From the NCBI RefSeq assembly GCF_030272615.1, contig NC_081408.1:198984841-199048840 (forward strand): DNA of 64,000 nucleotides, given 5' to 3'. Under the pieces are notes generated by a model that was not told where the DNA came from, searched no databases, and saw only the letters and a list, made by a program, of their open reading frames with translations. This document shows, in pieces, positions 57,241 through 64,000 of the stretch. The position numbers and the translations under genes are program-made. This DNA comes from Cryptomeria japonica (Eukaryota; Streptophyta; Pinopsida; Cupressales; Cupressaceae). Positions within the stretch are counted from its first letter, which is position 1. The number at the start of each line of letters is the position of its first letter.

Positions 57241-58136
57241 CACCCCTATTTAAATTATGACAAAACAAGGTTCCCCCTTTTTTAACCTTCCCCTTTCTTT
57301 TTGTTTTCTTGTTTTTCTTTCTCTTTCCTTTGTTTTCTTTGTTTTTGGCTTCCTTTGGGGTTTCAGACTCTCAAAAAACCTAAGCTTCCTTCGGATTTTA
57401 CAAGCCCAGATTCCCTTTCTTTCTTTACTTCTTGAGGATTCTGAAATTCAGGCTCCTAAGAATCCCAAGAACTAAGCTTTTGGAGTTCTCGATTTGCCAA
57501 ACCCTAATTTCCGTGTGGCTTGTGTGTTGGACTCTGGGATATCATACCCCAAACCTTTGTGTGCTTTGGCTTAGTAACCAATTATTGCACCCTAAAAAGT
57601 GAATATATAAGCCCGAGGGCTGCTTATTTCAAACTCATTGTGCATTGTAAAGAGCCCTTTGCAAACCTGCAGCAACCAAAGATTCTTGCACCCTAGTTTT
57701 TGTGCACCTTTAATCAATTTGAGCATTCATTCCTAAGGATTTTGTGTTCTTTCGTGTTCTCATGCCTTTCATTCTAAAAAGTTTGTTTGCGGAGGTTGTT
57801 CTCGGATCTGCCCTTCTATTTTCTTTTCTTTTGGCTTTCATGTTCTTGCTTTTTCACTATGTTCTTGTTTGTTTTCGCGTAGTTTAGGGCTTTGCTTTTA
57901 TAGAATAGGTTTTCCTGCTTTCCTAGGGTAGGACTAACAAATTCTCTTTCAGGGATTCAAAACTCGAACTTCCATTTGATGGTTTCACCCTTGAATCCTC
58001 AAAAATTTGTGTAGCCCTCATACGGAAACCTTGAAATTATGTTTGATCCAAAGACCTCCTTGTGCATAACCTTCATGTGCCCTAGCTTTGTTGTACTTAC
58101 AAACCCTAGCACAACCTAAGACGAATTGGATGAGTG
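57241..58136 (+). other. Pyrimidine-rich leader-like region of the ORF1 relic
   Basis: A C/T-rich stretch (57275-57440, TTTCTTTTTG words) followed by sequence with few stops and several CCCTAA phrases. It could be the 5' UTR or promoter region of the LINE-like unit whose ORF starts near 58137. No domain is present. Confidence 0.35.
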
Positions 58137-59580
58137 TCAAGGACAACCTCTATTTTGGGATTGTGGACCCCAAGAGTCTTGATGAATGGCATGCTTTATA
58201 ACTGGAAACATTGTAGATTCTAGATCCCTGAGATCACCCTTATTCTAAATTGCCAAAGTGTCAGAAAGATGTGCCTTCCCCTCCACCTTCAAATGATGGT
58301 GGTATGGGTAGGGCTTATATGGGTGTTAGGATTTCTTGTCCTAGACCATTTTCCAATGTTGGTGGATGATGCTTTGCTCGTGTAGCCAGATCTATTGTTG
58401 CTCATCCTCCCAAGGGGAAATCTCGTCCTCTCCCTTGTTCCAAGACTTTCCATGTGATGGTTTGTGGCCAAGATGTGGTAGAAAATATTGATTTCTACCA
58501 AAATTGTGGGTGTGCAGATTTGTTGGGTTTCGGCCTTCTCTCCCTAACCTCCATCGTTGGGTGAGTGATTCTTGAAAACGTTTGGTTGTTGGTAGCATTG
58601 AACTTTACCCTTATGCTAAAGGCTTTTTCATTGCTTCCTTTGCTTCTTCTAATGATCGTGACTTGGTGTTGGGCAAGTTGTGTGCTTGGGGAGTTAACTC
58701 TCTCTTGGTCAAACACTGGACACCTTCTTTTATCATACTACCGAACCACTCAATGTGCGTCCAATATGGGTTTGCCATCCCAATCCTCCCCTTCATTTCT
58801 GGGAGCATTCTTGTTATGAGGCCATTGGTAACTTTATTGGTCAATTCTTGAAGGTTGATAATTCCACGTCCTCCATGGGTCATTCTAGATTTACTTGCAT
58901 TTTTATCGACATTAACATCTTTATGTCTCTCTCTGGGGATGTGGTTCTTATGGTTGGGGATAGGCCATGGACTTAATCCTTGGACTATGACGACCTCCCC
59001 TTTTGTTGTCGCAGATGCTTCTCAATGGGCCACTTATCTTCGGACTGTTCTCTCACACCATAAAGGAGTTGCTACTTGGTGGAAAGATGCTAATGACGAT
59101 CATTTGATTGTCAAGGCTTCTGATTCTAATGATCCTGATGACTCCTCACATGTGGATGATGACCCCTCCCAGGATGAGGTTGCGCCTCTTACTAATGTTA
59201 AGGCCTTTGTTGTCCCCCTGGTTGCTACTGGTGTGGCCTCCTCTAGTCTTGAGGCTTCTACTCTCGCTGCTCCTTTTCTACAGCAATAGTCTGCTCTTGA
59301 TGAATTTGCTCTTGATGTTGTTTTGCAACAATAGCCTGTTCCAATTGCAGACAGAAATGCTGAGGGGATATCCCTGCTTGATCCTTCTTATTTTGTTCCT
59401 AATAATAGTATTGTATGGACTACATGGACTGTTGTTTATCACAGCCGGAAAGGTAAGTCCCCCCCCCAACCCCCAAACTCTTTCGTGTCAAGTTTTGGGT
59501 GTTTCTCCCCTCTTGAGTGGAGTCCTTTTAGGTTGTTGTTGGTTTGGCGAGCCTTTAACAATGGTTGCTAAGTTGTTAAA
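58137..59580 (+). pseudogene. DUF4283/zf-CCHC_4 ORF1-like pseudogene
   Basis: The sequence reads MSVKDNLYFGIVDPKSLDEW, then in shifting frames LICRFVGFRPSLPNLHRWVS, VVGSIELYPYAKGFFIASFA, SSNDRDLVLGKLCAWGVN, FWEHSCYEAIGNFIGQFLKV, GDVVLMVGDRPWT, QSLDYDDLPFCCRRCFSMGH and LSSDCSL. This is a complete DUF4283 domain followed by a zf-CCHC_4 knuckle, and then an Asp/Ser/Ala-rich tail to about 59290. The family occurs as ORF1 of plant L1 LINEs and in related genes. Several frame changes and stops make it non-functional. No ORF2 follows on this strand, so it is an isolated or truncated copy. Confidence 0.72.
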
Positions 59581-59599
59581 AGCATGTCTGACCTAAGCT

Positions 59600-60237
59600 C
59601 AATAGATTTATAGGTCATAGTCATAGTCATTAAACCTTTATCTAAACATAACATTATTTTCAAATTATTATTTAAAAAAACTACCCTAAACCTAACTAAT
59701 GTTGTAAATAACACTTTCCCTCACAATTTATGATCATTATTTAATATATAAACTTTAACCTTTATTGTGACAAAGACATTCCCTATATGAAGTAAACCAA
59801 CTACATTTTGAAATCAATGGTTCAAAATTGAGCAGGATGCAAGACTATAGAATTAATCCTAGCCATATACTTAAACTTATATTAATTTTAAAAAGAAATC
59901 TTTTATGATAAAAAATAAAAAATATATATTTTAATATTATTAATTAGAAAAAGAAAATGCATAAAAGAAAAAATATATCTTTTATTATTATATTTTGGTC
60001 ACAATATATCTTAATATTATTTATTTTCTTGGGATATTCTATTTCTTCTTTACATTTCTACAAAAACAAATATTGAAAAAGAAAGAATTAGCTTTATTCC
60101 AATTCTTCTTCTTCCTCTCCTTTTTCTTTTAAGAATTAATTTCCATAAGTTTTAAATTTTATTTATAATTATTTGCCTTATTAAAATTTCAATTATTATA
60201 GAAAAATTATATTTTGAATTAATTTTTTTCTTTTAAT
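59600..60237. other. AT-rich gap between two LINE-type units
   Basis: Long A/T runs, no gene and no LTR end. TTATAGGTCATAGTCATAGTCATTAAACC near 59610 contains a short direct repeat. Confidence 0.35.
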
Positions 60238-60337
60238 TTGAATAAAAGGGGTAAAAACTTTATTGAAACACAGACACACAAATTACGAGGACCAAAGCCC
60301 CGAGGCCCCAAAAAAGAGCCACGGGCCCAGTCCAAGA

Positions 60338-61048
60338 TCAACCAACATCATAACTATCCATGTCCTCAGCAAAAATCTTTTGCAAGACCTGACAGTAATC
60401 CGAAGAGAGATGCTCCCAACCTTCAATTTTCCAATCATTGTCATGTTTTGAAGCCCACTTAGCCAAACAATCAGCTGCTCTATTCCATTCACAAGGAATA
60501 TGGATGAAAGACACCTGCTCCATTAAAGAACTAATTTGAAAAATTTGATGAACAATCCCTGCCAACTGCCAATGAATCACACTCACCTTCTTCTCAGTCA
60601 ACAAATTAACAATAATTTGTGAATCCGATTCACAGATAACCTTCCTTCTACCCAACTCGCAAGCCCGCTCTAGGGCATAGAGAATAGCATGTCCCTCCAT
60701 AAAATTATTAGACTGCCTCCCTTTATGCTGTGAAAAGAAGAAAACCACCTCCCTCATACAATTCCTACCAACACCACTAACCCCTGCAGGGCCTGGGTTA
60801 CCCCTGGAGGATCCATCGGTGTTAATCTTGATAAACTCATCCTGAGGGGGTCTCCACCTTCCCACCCTTTGGACCTTCTTCATAGCACATCTACCTCTTC
60901 TGACACAAGCAAAGGCGGGAGACAACTCCTGCCAACCAAACCTACTCACAATATCCACCTCATCTCTATCCAAAGGAAAATTCACCTCACATTTAGCTTC
61001 CACCTTCTCTCGAATCATAACCATGATTCTATTCCACACTTGTTGCAC
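60338..61048 (-). CDS. RNase H domain at the ORF2 C-terminus
   Basis: This 236-codon open frame is the end of the LINE ORF2 and not a separate gene. Type 1 RNase H motifs are KINTDGSSRGNPGPAG (Asp78), NNFMEGHAILYALERA (Glu119), VICESDSQIIVNLL (Asp142) and WNRAADCLAKWAS (Asp193), so all four catalytic residues are present. In plant L1 elements this domain removes RNA from the RNA-DNA hybrid. The frame is intact over the whole domain although upstream RT is broken. The first Met is internal to ORF2, and upstream homology continues in another frame after the C8 run near 61290. Confidence 0.85.
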   Translation of the reverse strand: MQQVWNRIMVMIREKVEAKCEVNFPLDRDEVDIVSRFGWQELSPAFACVRRGRCAMKKVQRVGRWRPPQDEFIKINTDGSSRGNPGPAGVSGVGRNCMREVVFFFSQHKGRQSNNFMEGHAILYALERACELGRRKVICESDSQIIVNLLTEKKVSVIHWQLAGIVHQIFQISSLMEQVSFIHIPCEWNRAADCLAKWASKHDNDWKIEGWEHLSSDYCQVLQKIFAEDMDSYDVG

Positions 61049-62037
61049 TAACAGTCTGGCCTCACGAAAGATCCTTTTGTTCCTCTCAAGCTAGATCTGC
61101 CAGAGTATGAAAATGTGCCCAATATACCAGACCGTCTAGAGGAAGGGGGACAAGATATGAGGTCTGCCCAACCTACTCCAAAACTCCACCAGAGAATCTG
61201 CGTGAACACAAGGACACTTCCACACCCCCCACCAGTAATGCCAAATAAGCATAGAGAAGGGACATCTGAAGAACAAATGCGAGGAATCTTCCCCCCCCAT
61301 TACCGCACAAAGCACAAATAGAAGGCCCCAAGAATCCCCTCTTGTGAATATTATCCCAAGTTAGGCATCTATTCAAGGCTAGAGTCCAAGCGAAGCAATT
61401 GCACTTCAGCCATGAAGAATTGTTCCAAACTTGTTTCCACCAATGCACCTCTCTTCCCTTTAATCTTCGGTTCAACAGTTTCTGATATCCACTAGCTATA
61501 ATAAAGACGCCCTTAGGATTCGGAGACCAGGCAAGTCCATCCCTACCCTTGAGGGAACTACAGTTTCTACTCGCCAGAATGCCATGCAACTCAGCAGACT
61601 CTTCCTCCATCCCAGCAATCGGCCACTCATTAGGAGCCTTCTAACTCCAGCCACCCACACCTGTAACCAGCTTTGAAGTCACTCACCCTTAACCACCCTG
61701 CCTCCAAAAACCTCTGGCTAAGGTTCCCAAGATTAGGAAACTGATCAAGGATGGGGGGGTACCCATCCCAAGAGTCCTTCCAGAAAAGGACCTCTTCCCC
61801 CCTCCTGCAGATCCAAAAGAGTCCTTCCTTAATGAGAGAGGCCCCCTTCTCGAGAGTATACCAAATCATTGAGCCTTTGCCCTCAAGCGGATATCTTGGA
61901 ACCTCCTGCACTAGGACCCTCTACATATATTTGTAGGCCAAAATCTTAGCCCAACCATGATCCTACTCGACACACCACCTCCAGTACAATTTAGCCACGA
62001 GAACCTCCCCAAATAAAATAGTCTGCCTTAAACCAAG

Positions 62038-62056
62038 CCCCCCCCCCCCCCCCCCC
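62038..62056. repeat. C19 homopolymer in the LINE
   Basis: Nineteen C followed by AT and seven more C. On the coding strand this is an expanded G run where ORF2 should read KGGLGLR (GGLGLRQT is seen just after it). It causes a frame break. Confidence 0.9.
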
Positions 62057-64000
62057 ATCCCCCCCGACTACTTTGGGCTACACACCAAGTCCCAATTGAC
62101 AAGACTCCATTTGGAAGAGGATAGATTGTCTGCCCATAAGAATTGCCTTGCCAAAGAGTCCAAACCCTTCAAGAACCACTTAGGAGCCACTTGAAGCATG
62201 CATCGATAAATCGGAAGAGCCTAAACCACCGACTGAATCAATTGAACCCTCCATGCAATGATAACCATCTGTGAGTCCAATGTTCAACCTTCAAGCGAAA
62301 TTTATCCAAGATACCCTGCCATGACTCCCGAGGAGGGTTACCAGGAGAAATAGGAATACCCAAATAAGTCAAGGGCAAAGAGCCAACTTGGAATCTCAAG
62401 ATAAGAGCAATCCTCCTTTGAATAGTTCTAGGGGTGTTGAAGAAAAGGATAGAAGATTTATCTTCATTGATCAATTGGCCCGAGGCCACCAGATAAACAT
62501 CCAAAACCTTACGCAAATTAGTAGCTTCTTTGATCCGAACAAGTCCCATCACGGTCATGTCATCAACAAACTGCAAATGAGACTACAGCTACAATTCATT
62601 ACTCCAGCTCCAACCCTGAATACTACCCAGACCCACATTATGCTTGATCAACCTCCCCAGGCCCTCGGCCAGGAGAATGAATAAGTACGGGGAGAGGGGG
62701 TCCCCTTGACAGAGGCCCCTAGACGCACCAAACAGCTCAGTATGATCACCATTGATTAGCACTGAGAAAGAGGTGGACGTAACTCCACTCATAACCCATT
62801 GGATCCATTCCTCAGCAAAGCCAAAAGCCCTAAGGATCTTCTAGAGGAAGGACCAACAAACTCTATCGTAAGCCTTAGCAATGTCCAACTTGATAAACAT
62901 AGCTTTTTCCTTGGAGGTTTCCATAGAATGAATGGTCTCCGTAGCAATGACCACACCATCCAGAATTTGACGCCCTTCCACAAACAAGCTCTATTCCTCA
63001 GAGATAACATCCCCCAGACATTTCTTCAGCCTCTTTGCTATCAGCTTAGAGATGATCTTATAAATCACATTGCGGAGAGATATAGGGCGGAACTGGCCTA
63101 ACTTGTCGACCCCATCACACTTAGGAATTAGCGCAATGAAAATCGCATTCAAGGCCCGAAGCATCTGTTTATTCCTCTGGGACTCTTGGACTACTTCCAG
63201 GAAGTCCAATTTGATCATATCCCAGACCTCTTGAAAGAATTCAACCGGGAACCCATCCAGTCCAGGGGCTTTTCCTTCCCTCATGTGAAAAACAATCCTC
63301 TCGAGTTCTTCCAACAAAATAGGGTCCATAAGTTGCTCATTCATCTCCCCAGTAATAAGAGGAGGAATGCAAGCAAGAACCTAGTTCTCCTCCACCAATT
63401 CCCCATGAGAATCCTCACTGAAGAGGGATCTGAAATACTGTAAAGCCTCCCCAGATATCTCCTGCAAGGATAATAACACCTCACCTCTATCATTGACCAA
63501 AGCAAGAATGAAATTTCTATGATGTCTTGCTTTCACAGAGTTGAAAAAGAAAGCAATGTTCTCATGCCCACTTGAAGCCAATCAATACGGGCTCTCTGTT
63601 TCTAGTAGATTTCTTCCCTGAGCTCCCATTCCTCTAAAGCCTTGACCGCCCTGTCCTCCTCCCTAAGCGAGGCTTCAGACAAATCATGCTCTCTGATTTC
63701 ACTAGTGATGCCATTTAACACTATTTGGGCAGCTTTCTTAGTCTGAAAAATGTTCCTGAAACCCTGTTTATTCCACTACTCAAGCTGAAACTTAACAAAC
63801 TGCAGCTGCTAGGCAAAAGTGTACACAGCAGTGTTAAAAGTCGGCCTCCCCTTCCTCCACCACTGCTCAACAAGAGCCTGCAAAGCAGGATCCCGAATCC
63901 ACATAAGTTGGAATTTGAAGGAAGGAGAGTGAGCATCCCGGGCAGAAGAAGAAACCAGCTTGATAGGCCAGTGGTCTGACCCTCTCCAGTCAAGAATCTC

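Larger units (their letters stand above)
60240..64000 (-). mobile_element. L1-type LINE, ORF2 with RNase H, truncated by window edge
   Basis: Entering from the right edge on the minus strand, ORF2 shows in order: the end of the endonuclease (LDWRGSDHWPIKLV, catalytic SDH); reverse transcriptase (GKAPGLDGFPVEFFQE, FRPISLRNVIYKIISKLIAK, VEGRQILDGVVIATE, LDIAKAYDRVCWSFL, SRGLCQGDPLSPYLFILLAE, QFVDDMTVMG); a zf-RVT region (FAWTLALNRCLTWDNIHKRG, CALCGNGG); and RNase H. The RT active site is FVDD where L1 elements usually have FADD. Frame changes lie near 63575, around the C19 run at 62038, between 61911 and 61610, and at the C8 run near 61290. Several in-frame TAG codons are present. The 3' UTR ends near 60240 with a CAATAAA signal on the minus strand. 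Confidence 0.88.

Noticed and set aside
63721-63993. Leu/Ser/Gly-rich minus-strand frame at the right edge (and its + strand counterpart)
   Set aside because: The neighbouring frame on the minus strand gives the LINE endonuclease end (GSDHWPI), so this is a shadow.

Overview
The window is a gene-poor, repeat-dominated stretch of a large plant nuclear genome. The evidence is AT-rich DNA, plant-type LTR retrotransposons with 1.1-3.7 kb LTRs, L1-type LINEs carrying an RNase H domain, DUF4283/zf-CCHC_4 ORFs, and spliced remains of a plant clathrin heavy chain gene. Old solo LTRs, deep nesting and heavy decay fit a gymnosperm-sized genome; this placement is inference. I see no intact host gene and no RNA gene.

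Layout. (1) 2-334: last two exons of an unidentified gene entering from the left. (2) 935-9522: a clathrin heavy chain pseudogene on the + strand. It is interrupted by a minus-strand retroelement-type ORF (2627-5603) and an ATCGGTAT-rich block (5940-6535), and it carries a five-fold tandem amplification of a fused exon unit (7139-9016). (3) 9840-11985: a CG-rich 74-bp/100-bp repeat field split by a Copia solo LTR (10031-11527, duplication CCCAA). (4) 11955-12850: acidic hypothetical ORF remnants. (5) 15424-21250: an ORF1-like DUF4283/zf-CCHC_4 relic split by a 3679-bp solo LTR (15656-19334, duplication TATGT), which contains a 19-bp-pitch array of mini-hairpins. (6) 21519-22612: relic of a possible NOF/MULE-type transposase.

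(7) 22731 to about 45157: a nest of three related minus-strand LTR elements. Outer element C (LTRs 22731-23849 and 44129-45157) holds element A (26528-34500, duplication CCTAT, gag plus a protease-like ORF, no pol) and element B (37196-42232, duplication GTAGC, gag and pol absent). All three have a primer-binding site matching the 3' end of plant tRNA-Trp. A fourth relative, D, is a + strand solo LTR at 54186-55387 (duplication ACATG). Such non-autonomous elements would need polymerase and integrase supplied by a partner that is not in this window.

(8) 45158-50455: 3' part of a Copia-type element with a gag zinc knuckle, no visible pol, a roughly 1,100-codon decayed ORF of unknown family, a polypurine tract and a 3' LTR. 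(9) 50465-53625: tandem repeats containing two retroposed fragments. (10) 56048-56352: a SINE-like unit. (11) 58137-59580: another DUF4283/zf-CCHC_4 ORF1-like pseudogene. (12) 60240-64000: a minus-strand LINE ORF2 running off the right edge, from the end of the endonuclease through reverse transcriptase and zf-RVT to an RNase H domain with its catalytic tetrad present.

Most interesting: the clathrin exon-unit amplification, the mini-hairpin array in the giant solo LTR, the dyad element shared by the LTRs and leaders of A, B and D, the shared tRNA-Trp priming, and the divergent pair of long retroelement ORFs of unknown family.
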